Below are positions 6,232 to 12,875 of a stretch of 20,987 nucleotides of DNA, piece by piece. The notes under the pieces are model-generated. The model was given only the letters and a program-made list of their open reading frames with translations. It was not told the DNA's origin and searched no databases. Position numbers and translations under genes: made by a program. The first letter of the stretch is position 1, and every line of letters starts with the position of its first letter. The stretch comes from a virus: IMG/VR virus record IMGVR_UViG_3300037090_000130, positions 1-20,987 of that record. One strand, 5' to 3'.

Positions 6232-6530
6232 CGGATGTTCAACACAAAAACTGTGGAGACAAATCCCGCCACGAAAATAAGTATGACAGAGGACACGGTC
6301 GACATTCCAGAGTGCGTTGTCACGAACGCTACCGCACCTCCTACCGACCACCCGACCACAAGCGCAGTAAAAGTTTTCATCGCACGCACCCCCCCCAAAA
6401 GGTTCATCAATTTCCAAACGATGTCACAGGCTCCCCATGTGGAGAGAAAGACGACCACGATGAATCCGACGATAGCCAGGGTCGTCCAGAACATTCCGTT
6501 CTCGCATACGCGGGAGACGCGATCGGTCAT
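6228..6530 (-). CDS. small polytopic membrane protein (100 aa)
   Basis: Three predicted transmembrane segments: about 13-33 (MFWTTLAIVGFIVVVFLSTW), 51-70 (MKTFTALVVGWSVGGAVAFV) and 76-97 (MSTVSSVILIFVAGFVSTVF). A short charged N-terminus MTDRVSRVCEN precedes them. It starts at 6530 by ATGA overlap with the ABA-sandwich gene. No family recognised. It is one of five small membrane proteins encoded between 6530 and 4389. Confidence 0.6.
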   Translation of the reverse strand: MTDRVSRVCENGMFWTTLAIVGFIVVVFLSTWGACDIVWKLMNLLGGVRAMKTFTALVVGWSVGGAVAFVTTHSGMSTVSSVILIFVAGFVSTVFVLNIR

Positions 6531-6943
6531 GGTGCCACCTCGTATCCAACAGCTTTGAGCGCGGCGAGACAGATGGATAGGGGGGCGGTTGGGGTATGGG
6601 CACAAGCCCAGTCAGAATCGCCAAATTGGCAAAACCACCTTTTACCTTCCGGGATCTCTCTCCAACACGGCCCCCCCTCTTCGCCCGCTCCTTCTTGTCT
6701 CTGGTATAACAAGTCAAAGTCGAAGCATCCTGCATCAAGATTAGCGTCTTTGAGTTTCTCCACCACTTCCCACGCCGCCGCGATGTCGGTGGAGGGGGAC
6801 CATTGGTCAATCGGGTGGTGACAAAAGAGAAGTCCGTCCTTCTCAGTTGTAGTCCATACATGTAGAATCCCGCCTACCGTAGAATTAGCCCACCCCATCA
6901 CCTTCTCCGCCACCAGGGCGTCGAGTTCTCGTCTGGCGTTCAT
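6527..6943 (-). CDS. phage ABA-sandwich domain protein
   Basis: A 138-aa protein. The opening ELDALVAEKVMGW (6-18) and the later SPSTDIAAAWEVVEKL (49-64), with a closing PLSICLAALKAVGYEV (121-136), match the phage ABA-sandwich family, small alpha/beta proteins of unknown function common in early regions. The start is the ATG at 6943, supported by GGGGGTGACGCC upstream and by ATGA overlap with the HTH gene; the extension to 7012 is a shadow. Confidence 0.75.
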   Translation of the reverse strand: MNARRELDALVAEKVMGWANSTVGGILHVWTTTEKDGLLFCHHPIDQWSPSTDIAAAWEVVEKLKDANLDAGCFDFDLLYQRQEGAGEEGGPCWREIPEGKRWFCQFGDSDWACAHTPTAPLSICLAALKAVGYEVAP

Positions 6944-7149
6944 GGCGTCACCCCCAAAGCCCTGTCCAGCCACGCGCTGAAATGTTGGCTCGTTCGCTTT
7001 CGCTGCATCCACATGGTCACGAAGGACCGGGAGCAGCCCATGCTCCCGTCCGGCTTGACGTAGAGGTCGGCCAGCGCGTAGAGAGAATGAGGAACACGGC
7101 CCTCGCGCCGGTTGCGGATCAAGATGCGCTCAACTTGGGTGGGGGTCAT
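6940..7149 (-). CDS. small helix-turn-helix DNA-binding protein, candidate early regulator
   Basis: A 69-aa protein, the first gene downstream of the early promoter. It begins MTPTQVERILIRN and contains LYALADLYVKPDGSMGCSRSFVTMWMQRKRT and then HFSAWLDRALG; the CSRSFVTMWMQRKRTS part resembles a recognition helix, and the ending resembles the closing helix of small phage HTH proteins (Ner/Nlp or Cro-like). The 16-residue insert before the recognition helix is longer than usual, so the fold call is tentative. It starts at ATG 7149 with GAGGCGTATCC in front. A palindromic site lies 17 nt upstream of the start, so autoregulation is a reasonable inference. Confidence 0.6.
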   Translation of the reverse strand: MTPTQVERILIRNRREGRVPHSLYALADLYVKPDGSMGCSRSFVTMWMQRKRTSQHFSAWLDRALGVTP

Positions 7150-7165
7150 GGATACGCCTCTAAGT

Positions 7166-7179
7166 GGTTAACGTTATCC
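7166..7179. promoter_or_regulatory. palindromic operator candidate at the early promoter
   Basis: GGTTAACGTTATCC is a 14-bp near-perfect palindrome, with one mismatched symmetric base pair. It lies just downstream of the predicted transcription start of the early promoter and just before the HTH gene. This is where a repressor would block transcription. Binding by the 69-aa HTH protein is inferred. Confidence 0.4.
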
Positions 7180-7190
7180 GTTCACCTGGG

Positions 7191-7219
7191 ATAATGTACC
7201 AGAGGACTCCCGTCGTCAA
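7191..7219 (-). promoter_or_regulatory. sigma70-like promoter of the early operon
   Basis: Minus strand -35 TTGACG (7214-7219), 17-nt spacer, -10 CATTAT (7191-7196). Transcription would start near 7184, about 35 nt before the HTH gene. No other promoter this good lies closer to the early block. Confidence 0.6.
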
Positions 7220-7267
7220 GACTTATTTTCAGAAAAGCGACAGGACTAATTTGGTAGGATTAGACAC

Positions 7268-7297
7268 GAACGCCCCCGGCGGGAACCAGGGGCGTTC
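7268..7297. repeat. 9-bp perfect inverted repeat (hairpin)
   Basis: GAACGCCCC and GGGGCGTTC flank a 12-nt loop. Neither strand shows a T-run after the stem, so it is not a standard intrinsic terminator. Its arms share AACGCCC/GGGCGTT with the terminator hairpin at 7427-7454, so the two could form alternative pairings in a long transcript. Confidence 0.6.
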
Positions 7298-7385
7298 AAA
7301 ATCATAATTCCTTTGTTCTGGATCTACATGGCATTCTCCTTTCGGTGAAACGACCATAGCCACTATCATCAGTAGGGGCATCTTG

Positions 7386-7414
7386 AATATGGGACTGACG
7401 CCAGAAAATGTCAA
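7386..7414 (-). promoter_or_regulatory. second sigma70-like promoter in the intergenic region
   Basis: Minus strand -35 TTGACA (7409-7414, consensus), 17-nt spacer, -10 CATATT (7386-7391). It starts just past the late terminator and would transcribe the hairpin at 7268-7297 and then the early genes. Between them a good Shine-Dalgarno (AAAGGAG) is followed at proper spacing by ATG TAG, a start codon next to a stop. No convincing protein gene lies in 7150-7478. Confidence 0.5.
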
Positions 7415-7426
7415 GAGGAAAACCAC

Positions 7427-7454
7427 AACGCCCTCCGGTTTCCCGAAGGGCGTT
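7427..7454 (-). terminator. terminator of the late/lysis operon
   Basis: Minus strand AACGCCCT ... AGGGCGTT, an 8-bp stem with a 12-nt loop, followed by GTGGTTTTCCTC. It lies 24 nt after the stop of the lipoprotein gene. The T-run is short and offset, so termination may be partial. Confidence 0.55.
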
Positions 7455-7478
7455 TGAGGTAGTGGATCACCTCCTTGA

Positions 7479-7796
7479 TTACTTGGCAGGCACCGCTGGC
7501 ACCGCTGTTCCAGGAGCCGCAACCGAGGCCGGGACCGCGACATCATCCTTGGTGATGGTACATGAGGTTCCGCTGAGGGTCAACGCCGAGCCGACGCTGT
7601 TGACGCGGCCGAGTATCCCATCGAACTGGCTTGTCGTGGTCAGGCCGGGTTTGGTGACGTTGAAGCCGAGGCAGAAGTCGGCGTGGTTCCTGCCGATCGA
7701 GTCCACCATCCCGCCGATATCGGCGGCCTGCCAGCCGCTTCCCGCACAGCCGCCCAGCGCGAGACCGAGAACAAGGAGAACCAGAACAATTTTCAT
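7479..7796 (-). CDS. lipoprotein in the lysis cassette, possible outer-membrane spanin
   Basis: A 105-aa protein with a lipoprotein signal: MKIVLVLLVLGLALGGC, lipobox L14-G15-G16-C17, so the mature chain would start at a lipidated Cys17. A Ser/Thr-rich middle follows, then an Ala/Pro-rich tail (VPASVAAPGTAVPAVPAK). Two more cysteines lie at about 42 and 79. It follows the endolysin and holin-like genes, where an Rz1-type spanin is expected. It is longer than typical Rz1 proteins and only mildly Pro-rich, so spanin is a positional guess. The start has GGAGGGTAGGGCT before ATG. Confidence 0.6.
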   Translation of the reverse strand: MKIVLVLLVLGLALGGCAGSGWQAADIGGMVDSIGRNHADFCLGFNVTKPGLTTTSQFDGILGRVNSVGSALTLSGTSCTITKDDVAVPASVAAPGTAVPAVPAK

Positions 7797-7808
7797 AGCC
7801 CTACCCTC

Positions 7809-7904
7809 CTACGTGATGTTTCCGTCAATGACGGACAAATCCGACGGCCACTCCATCGCGTGCGCGAGGATACCGTTCGGCACGACTGCTTGCAGGGGTG
7901 TCAT
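7809..7904 (-). CDS. 31-aa ORF coupled to the holin-like gene
   Basis: ATG at 7904 overlaps the holin-like stop (ATGA) and codes for 31 residues (MTPLQAVVPNGILAHAMEWP and on), ending TAG five bases into the spacer before the lipoprotein RBS. No family, signal or membrane helix is evident and it has no independent RBS. Its 3' end contains the TCCGTC palindrome. It could be a real micro-protein or only coupling translation onward. Confidence 0.35.
   Translation of the reverse strand: MTPLQAVVPNGILAHAMEWPSDLSVIDGNIT
7821..7835. repeat. 15-bp palindrome TCCGTC-AAT-GACGGA
   Basis: A perfect 6-bp stem with a 3-nt loop. The same stem with a different loop is at 325-339. On the minus strand it is followed by AACATCACGTAGGAGG, a leader layout like those of the acb2-like and 63-aa genes, here serving the lipoprotein gene. 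Confidence 0.55.
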
Positions 7905-8107
7905 GGCTTCGCCACCGGCGGAGGAGGCGGATCACCCCCATTCCTCAAATAGGCATCTACACCCTTCACGCCGGCCACGATGCTGCCACTGATAAGGATG
8001 AGCCATTGGAGCTTGTTCGGCCACGCCTGCAGGACACCCACGCTGGTCCCGAAGGCGATACAGAAGGCCGCGAGACCTTGCCACGAGATGAAAAAGGTTT
8101 GTTTCAT
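7901..8107 (-). CDS. holin-like small membrane protein
   Basis: A 68-aa protein with two hydrophobic segments (about 7-27, ISWQGLAAFCIAFGTSVGVL, and 39-57, LQWLILISGSIVAGVKGVD) and a hydrophilic tail with a run of five prolines. Size, two-helix topology and position next to the endolysin fit a class II holin, which would permeabilise the inner membrane to release the signal-less endolysin. It starts at ATG 8107 with GGAGGTGAGGCA in front, overlapping the endolysin stop. Confidence 0.6.
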   Translation of the reverse strand: MKQTFFISWQGLAAFCIAFGTSVGVLQAWPNKLQWLILISGSIVAGVKGVDAYLRNGGDPPPPPVAKP

Positions 8108-8517
8108 TGCCTCACCTCCTCGATCCATTCTCCGGTTTGCATCATGGCCGCCAAGTCCTCGGCCCGTTTCGGTGCGATGTGGCTATTAAGAATCTCTGCC
8201 GATGCCTGGAGATAGTCCTGCGCGACCATGGCGGCCCGGAACTTGACGAAGCCGCGGAAGGTCTCCAGCCCTAGGTTGAACAGCATATCGAGCACCACGG
8301 CCTGCCGTACGAGGTCCAGCGGGGCAAACCACGGGAAGGTGCGGGCGTCCTGCTGGGCGTCCGCGATGTCGCCGGCCAGCAGCATCCGGGATTCACTGAC
8401 GGTGATGCCCTTGTCGGTGAGGTTGTGGCCGACACCGATCGTCACCTTGCCCGCGGTGTCGGTGTAGGCCTTCAGCCGTTCGCCTTCGTGCAGGAGGAGC
8501 AGGTCGGTGATGGTCAT
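8104..8517 (-). CDS. endolysin, T4-type lysozyme (GH24)
   Basis: A 137-aa muramidase that cleaves the MurNAc-GlcNAc bond of peptidoglycan. The T4-lysozyme triad is present at the same numbering: E11 (HEGERLKAY), D20 (TDTAGKV) and T26 (VTIGVGHNLTDKG). A later helix LDMLFNLGLETFRGFVKF matches the family core. It is shorter than T4 lysozyme (164 aa), lacking part of the C-terminal lobe. No signal peptide or SAR helix is visible, so it should need a holin, and one follows directly. It starts at ATG 8517, overlapping the previous stop (ATGA). Confidence 0.92.
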   Translation of the reverse strand: MTITDLLLLHEGERLKAYTDTAGKVTIGVGHNLTDKGITVSESRMLLAGDIADAQQDARTFPWFAPLDLVRQAVVLDMLFNLGLETFRGFVKFRAAMVAQDYLQASAEILNSHIAPKRAEDLAAMMQTGEWIEEVRQ

Positions 8518-8765
8518 CCCTCCCCTCCCCCCTTGTCAATGTGCGCGTCTATGCGCTTCACAAGGTAGCCCACCGAGACCTCGATCCGATTCAACTGATG
8601 CTCGATAGCGTCCTTGTCCGCCTTCTCAGTCTTCACCTTTGCGAGCTCTTCCCTGATTTCCTTCGCCGTCTTCACGTCCGCTTTCGTCCTTTCCAGGTAG
8701 AGAAGGGCAAGCACAACCCCGATGACGACCGTGAGCTGCGGGATCAGGAAACTTGGCTCAGTCAT
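8514..8765 (-). CDS. TM plus coiled-coil protein of the lysis cassette, possible i-spanin
   Basis: An 83-aa protein: a transmembrane helix near the N-terminus (about 8-26, IPQLTVVIGVVLALLYLE) followed by a highly charged coiled coil (about 28-75, KADVKTAKEIREELAKVK and on) and a Gly-rich end. This is the layout of inner-membrane spanins (Rz), and it lies directly before the endolysin. Length is short for Rz, so another membrane-tethered coiled-coil role is possible. ATG at 8765 follows GGGGGC; the extension to 8831 is antisense shadow. Confidence 0.6.
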   Translation of the reverse strand: MTEPSFLIPQLTVVIGVVLALLYLERTKADVKTAKEIREELAKVKTEKADKDAIEHQLNRIEVSVGYLVKRIDAHIDKGGGEG

Positions 8766-8791
8766 GTAGCCCCCGTGGTGAAGAGGAGGTA

Positions 8792-10438
8792 CTAGGTAGT
8801 ATCCGCTGCCGTGCGGCTCACTTCGACCCACGCTCCAGTTTCATACTCAAACGTGATGAGCCTGCTATGGCCGGTGGCGGGAGTTGTAAACGCCCCGGCC
8901 AGGAGATATACCGTATCCCACGTAATCGCCCCCATCGCGCCGCCGCAGGTGTTCGCAATGCGAAACGTAATATGCTGGCCCACCGTGGGGTTCGTCGGAT
9001 TCGCCAGTGTGAAGGCGGTGTTGTTCGTCGCTACGAGGGTAAAGGTGTTCCCGGTGGAGGCATCGACGGGAATTGGACCGGGGCCGTAGGTCAGCGTTTG
9101 ATGTGCGCCAATAATCGCTCCGACTGCCTGGAGGACGGGCGCAACAAAGATGTTATTTCCTGTCGAGGGGTCAGGATAGGCGACCAGGACCGCGGATTGT
9201 AGGGTTGTATATCCAATCCGAGAGTTTAAGACCACGACGGATTCCATGCTCGCCGCCGCGACAATGTAGTAATGCCCGGCGCCTCCACCGGAAGAGGACA
9301 CCGGGGAACCCTGCCAGAGCAAGGACCCGCCCGTGAAGGTGGCACAGTACGGGGGACCAGTCGCTCCCCCGTCAAGGAACGTATTGCTGGACACTTCGGC
9401 CGTGGCGAAGCCTGACGCGCCCGTGGCCTCGATGTCGCTGTTGCCGTTGTTGCTTTCAAACCAAGAATCCCGCACGCTCAGGTAGGCCCCGAGGGAGGCG
9501 TCGGCTGCTACGTTCGTGGCTTTGATGACGCCTGTGCTCGTATTCCCAGCCGTGCCGTTGCCCGAAAACAACATGCCGTCGAATTTCCACCCCGTCGCGT
9601 GATCCACCAAGACGGCCCGTGTGGTGTTCGTGGCAAATTGCCCGCCGTAGAATTTCACGAGGTTCGGGCTGTAGCCCCCAGACGCCACGGCAGACACCCC
9701 CGTGGCGTTGTTCTGAATATAACAGTTCCAGCACGAGAAGTTCTCCGTCCCGTTGAGGGTCAACCCGGTTGCCGTCGAGCTATACCCGATCAGGACATCA
9801 GAGAGTGTGACCCCGTAGACTGCCGGGAGCACCAGGACATTGTTCCCGAGGCTGTTCCCGTGCAGCGTGAAGTTCTGCCAGCGCATGTTGATGGCGTATT
9901 GCGCCGCAGCCGTGACGGTGAGGAGTGCCCCAGTCGATCCGGTCTTTTGCATGATGCCCGAGAGGCCGACCCCCAGCCCCTCGATGTTGATAGGCTGATA
10001 GCTGCCGGCAAGCGCGATGGTGAGGTTCGTGGCGATACAATACCCGGCAGGGAGCCGCAAGGTTCCACCCGCCGCCACTGCCGCAATCGCGTTCGTGAGC
10101 GCCGTGGTATCATCGGTCGCGCTGTCACACTTCGCCCCGAACCACTTGGGGTTCACGAGGTCAAAGGTCGCGCTGAACCATTGGTTTGCATAGTAGACCC
10201 AGAGGCCACGGATGGTATCCGTGACGATGGCAAGCGTGCCGGCGGTGGGGGCAGCAGGGAGTGACGCATAGGCATACGCCGATGGACCCTTCCCATTGTT
10301 GAGATAGGTAAAGTTGTCATCCAGATATTGCAAAGGAATCGCCCCGGTCATCGGTCCGAAGGTATGCGGCATCTGGGCCGAGACGAGACCGGGGAGGAGG
10401 AGACACAGGCAGACGAGACCGAGCACGAGTCTTTTCAT
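8792..10438 (-). CDS. tailspike-like right-handed beta-helix protein with signal peptide
   Basis: A 548-aa protein. Residues 1-21 form a classical Sec signal (MKRLVLGLVCLCLLLPGLVSA, cut before Q22). From about 97, PKWFGAKCDSATDDTTALTNAI and TLRLPAGYCIA are the start of a pectate-lyase-3-type parallel beta-helix, used by tailspikes to bind or cleave surface polysaccharide. Asn/Gly-rich rungs follow to about 440. The C-terminal part (about 455-548) is a beta-rich domain, NTFTLVATNNTAFTLANPTN and ITFEYETGAWVEVSR, probably for trimerisation. Catalytic residues cannot be placed by eye. A Sec signal is unusual for a virion protein assembled in the cytoplasm. It starts at ATG 10438 with GGAG upstream. 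Confidence 0.75.
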   Translation of the reverse strand: MKRLVLGLVCLCLLLPGLVSAQMPHTFGPMTGAIPLQYLDDNFTYLNNGKGPSAYAYASLPAAPTAGTLAIVTDTIRGLWVYYANQWFSATFDLVNPKWFGAKCDSATDDTTALTNAIAAVAAGGTLRLPAGYCIATNLTIALAGSYQPINIEGLGVGLSGIMQKTGSTGALLTVTAAAQYAINMRWQNFTLHGNSLGNNVLVLPAVYGVTLSDVLIGYSSTATGLTLNGTENFSCWNCYIQNNATGVSAVASGGYSPNLVKFYGGQFATNTTRAVLVDHATGWKFDGMLFSGNGTAGNTSTGVIKATNVAADASLGAYLSVRDSWFESNNGNSDIEATGASGFATAEVSSNTFLDGGATGPPYCATFTGGSLLWQGSPVSSSGGGAGHYYIVAAASMESVVVLNSRIGYTTLQSAVLVAYPDPSTGNNIFVAPVLQAVGAIIGAHQTLTYGPGPIPVDASTGNTFTLVATNNTAFTLANPTNPTVGQHITFRIANTCGGAMGAITWDTVYLLAGAFTTPATGHSRLITFEYETGAWVEVSRTAADTT

Positions 10439-10439
10439 G

Positions 10440-11537
10440 TTAGCTCCATGGGAAGTCTTCTTTTACTCCGATCGCCCAGTTGGACGCCCACCCGCGATAC
10501 CGGCCGGATGCCAGCGGGCTGGGGTTGATGTTGCCGTCTTTCTGCGTGGGGGATTTCGAGGAAAAATCGAAATAGGACGGGGAGACACGCCGCAGGTTCG
10601 TGTGTTCTTTGACCACGTCCACGTACTGCGTCATCGGCAGTCGCGCGGCGCTCGTCGGGGGATTCCAGCGCGTCCAGTTTTCATAATACGCCTTGGAGAA
10701 AAAGCGCCGGTCGGTGTGTCGCCGGATGTCATCCACCAGCAGCGGGGGGACCCAGACCGGGGAACTCCCGGGGGCCTGGAATGAGGCGAACGGCTCGAAA
10801 TAGACCTTGCCACGCGGGCGTCGGTCAATCTGCGTCTTGTCCTCCGGGAGATACTGCGTCGTGATGGAGGATTCGGACATCACCGCCCAGGTGTAGCCAC
10901 TTGAGTCGTTGTAGTTAAAGTTTGGGATGATGGACCACGCATCGCCAGCGGTGCCGTTCGGTTTGCTGGAGACGACGACGCCCATGATGGAGGGGGTGAG
11001 GACTTGCTGCAATGCCGTAGTCGCCCAGGTGATGACAACGACGGAAAGGTTTGTTCCATTCCTAAAATAGGGTTGTGTTGCGTCAGCGGTCGCATAGCCA
11101 CTATTCCCAAATCCAGTAACAAACGAGGTAGCGTCTGAACTGGTTTTAATTTGCGTCACGCCGAGTGTGGCCGATCCGTTCAACGTACCCTTGTAGAGAC
11201 CCCCAAGCGTCAGGGGAAATCCGGTGCGGTACATCCCACCAGCTCCGGTCATCGTAAAGGTGGTCGCGTTCGTGATGGTGCAGTTGAAATTCGTCCATCC
11301 CGTCGTGAAATCTTCGCTATGGGCGGCGAGAGTATCCGCCGCCAGAGTCTCCCCCGACCCCGCTGTCAAGATATACGCGGACGCTGGCCGCCCAGACGAA
11401 TCCCACACGACCAGCTTTTTCCCGAGGTAGAGTCCAAGGTTTACGCCTTCCAGATCCGCAAAGGCGGTCCCGGCGACGAGCGAAAGATGGGTCTGAACTA
11501 GCGCGAGGTTTCCCGAGGCAATGAGGGTATCAGCCAT
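10440..11537 (-). CDS. virion-associated, tail-fibre-like protein
   Basis: A 365-aa protein I do not recognise precisely. The N-terminal region (SGNLALVQTHLSLVAGTAF, ASAYILTAGSGETLAADTLA) and the Ser/Thr/Asn-rich middle with beta-strand periodicity resemble a carbohydrate-binding or fibre domain. The C-terminal third is richer in Arg, Trp and Tyr (RRHTDRRFFSKAYYENWTRW). It lies directly before the tailspike, so it may link the spike to the tail. I chose ATG 11537 since GGGGA is correctly spaced before it; ATG at 11543 and the longer extension to 11603 lack good sites. It overlaps the methyltransferase stop by 8 nt. Confidence 0.62.
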   Translation of the reverse strand: MADTLIASGNLALVQTHLSLVAGTAFADLEGVNLGLYLGKKLVVWDSSGRPASAYILTAGSGETLAADTLAAHSEDFTTGWTNFNCTITNATTFTMTGAGGMYRTGFPLTLGGLYKGTLNGSATLGVTQIKTSSDATSFVTGFGNSGYATADATQPYFRNGTNLSVVVITWATTALQQVLTPSIMGVVVSSKPNGTAGDAWSIIPNFNYNDSSGYTWAVMSESSITTQYLPEDKTQIDRRPRGKVYFEPFASFQAPGSSPVWVPPLLVDDIRRHTDRRFFSKAYYENWTRWNPPTSAARLPMTQYVDVVKEHTNLRRVSPSYFDFSSKSPTQKDGNINPSPLASGRYRGWASNWAIGVKEDFPWS

Positions 11538-12144
11538 TGCCATTCCCCGGCGAGGCGGGCCACAGCGGATACGGGGGCCGCATGATCCACAACCCCCGCG
11601 CACACGGGAGATACAGCTTCGTGTAGGTCTCCGGGACCTCCTGATAGTGGTAGTGGTGGCTGTGGTAGGCGTCGTGCATCAGGATCACGCCGCGGGGCGA
11701 AAGGTGCGGGGAAAAGTTCGCTAGCTCCAGGTGCCGCTCGTTCCCGCCGTCGATGAAGAGGAGGTCAATCGCCTTGTTGAACTGCACTTCGCGCGCATCC
11801 CCGGAAATGAAGTCCACGAAGTCGAGTAGCCCGTTCTCCTGGATGAGCGGATAGGCCCGCTGCAGGAAGGGCGGATACTGCTCCACCGTCCAGACGTGGC
11901 CTATCTTGTTATCCTTGCAGCCCTGCGCCAATGCCGCCGTGCCGTACCCTAAGTGCGTGCCGGTCTCCACGATCACGTCCGGCTTGAGCAGAACGACCAG
12001 GCAGCGCAGGAAGTGCAAGACCTCTATCTCGCTACTCTGGTCATCCAGACAACACCAGCGCGTCGCATCCCCGCACGGATTGCGGATGTCGGAGGGATAC
12101 TCCGGTGTCACCGGGGCGAGCGTCTGAAAGGGCGGCTTGATCAT
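11530..12144 (-). CDS. class I SAM-dependent methyltransferase
   Basis: A 204-aa Rossmann-type methyltransferase. Motif I is VIVETGTHLGYGT (57-69), with an acidic residue and Gly-rich loop for S-adenosylmethionine; HVWTVEQY (83-90) supplies motif II; LLFIDGG (128-134) and VILMHDAYHSHHYHY (153-167) are the later strands, resembling the O-methyltransferase/CmcI-like group. The substrate is not evident. It overlaps the second glycosyltransferase as ATGA, so it may modify the same glycan, for example by capping a sugar. The His/Tyr-rich HSHHYHY stretch could bind metal. Confidence 0.75.
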   Translation of the reverse strand: MIKPPFQTLAPVTPEYPSDIRNPCGDATRWCCLDDQSSEIEVLHFLRCLVVLLKPDVIVETGTHLGYGTAALAQGCKDNKIGHVWTVEQYPPFLQRAYPLIQENGLLDFVDFISGDAREVQFNKAIDLLFIDGGNERHLELANFSPHLSPRGVILMHDAYHSHHYHYQEVPETYTKLYLPCARGLWIMRPPYPLWPASPGNGNG

Positions 12145-12875
12145 TTCGGCTCCGTCTGCCCGTCCGTCTCGACCAGGATATGCCGGGCGCCGCTGTCAGT
12201 CACGAACTCCACGCCATAGCCGGGCTTCGGCCAGACCTCCGCCACGACCATGTGGCCGATATGCCGGTCACAATCGCTGTAGAGCTTGTAGCCGGCCTCG
12301 AACACCTTGCGGGAAAAGTCCACGTCCTCCAGCGCGTAGCCCCGCTCCAGTTGCCCCGGCTCGAACCACGGATCGCCGATCTTCTCCAGCACGGGACGTT
12401 GGATCAACAGGCCGTTGCCCCCGAGCACGGTGGTCTCCAGGAGGCCGGTGGTCGGGATCTCCGCCCACGTCCGGTATTCCCAGTTGATTGTCTTGTCCTC
12501 GTTCCGCCACGTCCCTGACCCGTTCTTGAATTTGGTGCTGATCGGCGGAAAGGGCGTATGCCGGTTGACGCAGAGCGGGGAAATCACGTCCACCCGGCGC
12601 ATCAGCAGGCGAATCAGGGTGTCGGGCTGAAAGGTGTGGTCATCGTCCAGGAGGAAGACCCACTTGAACTTTTCATCCTTCATCATCTGCCGGATGCAGG
12701 CATTCCGGTTGGCCGCGCAATCGTAGGACGTGCTCTGAAGGCAGATAGAGCCTTCCGGCGCAAAAAGCGTCTCCAGGTTGCTCCAGAAGTCCCCAAACCG
12801 GGACAGTTCCCCCCGGATGACCGCAATGGCACCGGGTGGGAAGATGTACGGGTGCGTGCCGGTGACGAGGTTCAT
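12141..12875 (-). CDS. GT-A fold glycosyltransferase (copy 2)
   Basis: A 244-aa protein. KWVFLLDDDHTFQPDTLIRL (71-90) holds a DxD-type metal and nucleotide-sugar site (D77-D79) on a GT-A fold; YDCAANRNACIRQMM (51-65) and GGNGLLIQRPVLEKI are shared with the next gene upstream, and EDVDFSRKVFEAGYKL is the expected acceptor-side acidic motif. The two genes are clearly tandem paralogues. It starts at ATG 12875, overlapping the upstream paralogue (ATGA), and is followed by the methyltransferase with the same overlap. Sugar and acceptor are unknown; host surface glycan or virion glycosylation are both possible. Confidence 0.8.
   Translation of the reverse strand: MNLVTGTHPYIFPPGAIAVIRGELSRFGDFWSNLETLFAPEGSICLQSTSYDCAANRNACIRQMMKDEKFKWVFLLDDDHTFQPDTLIRLLMRRVDVISPLCVNRHTPFPPISTKFKNGSGTWRNEDKTINWEYRTWAEIPTTGLLETTVLGGNGLLIQRPVLEKIGDPWFEPGQLERGYALEDVDFSRKVFEAGYKLYSDCDRHIGHMVVAEVWPKPGYGVEFVTDSGARHILVETDGQTEPK

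Noticed and set aside
7229-7383. 50-aa reading frame across the intergenic hairpin
   Set aside because: No RBS, lies over a promoter and a hairpin, and resembles no known protein.
9599-10264. 221-aa ORF on the plus strand
   Set aside because: Antisense to the tailspike; composition is Arg/Gly-rich as expected from GC-rich codon mirroring.
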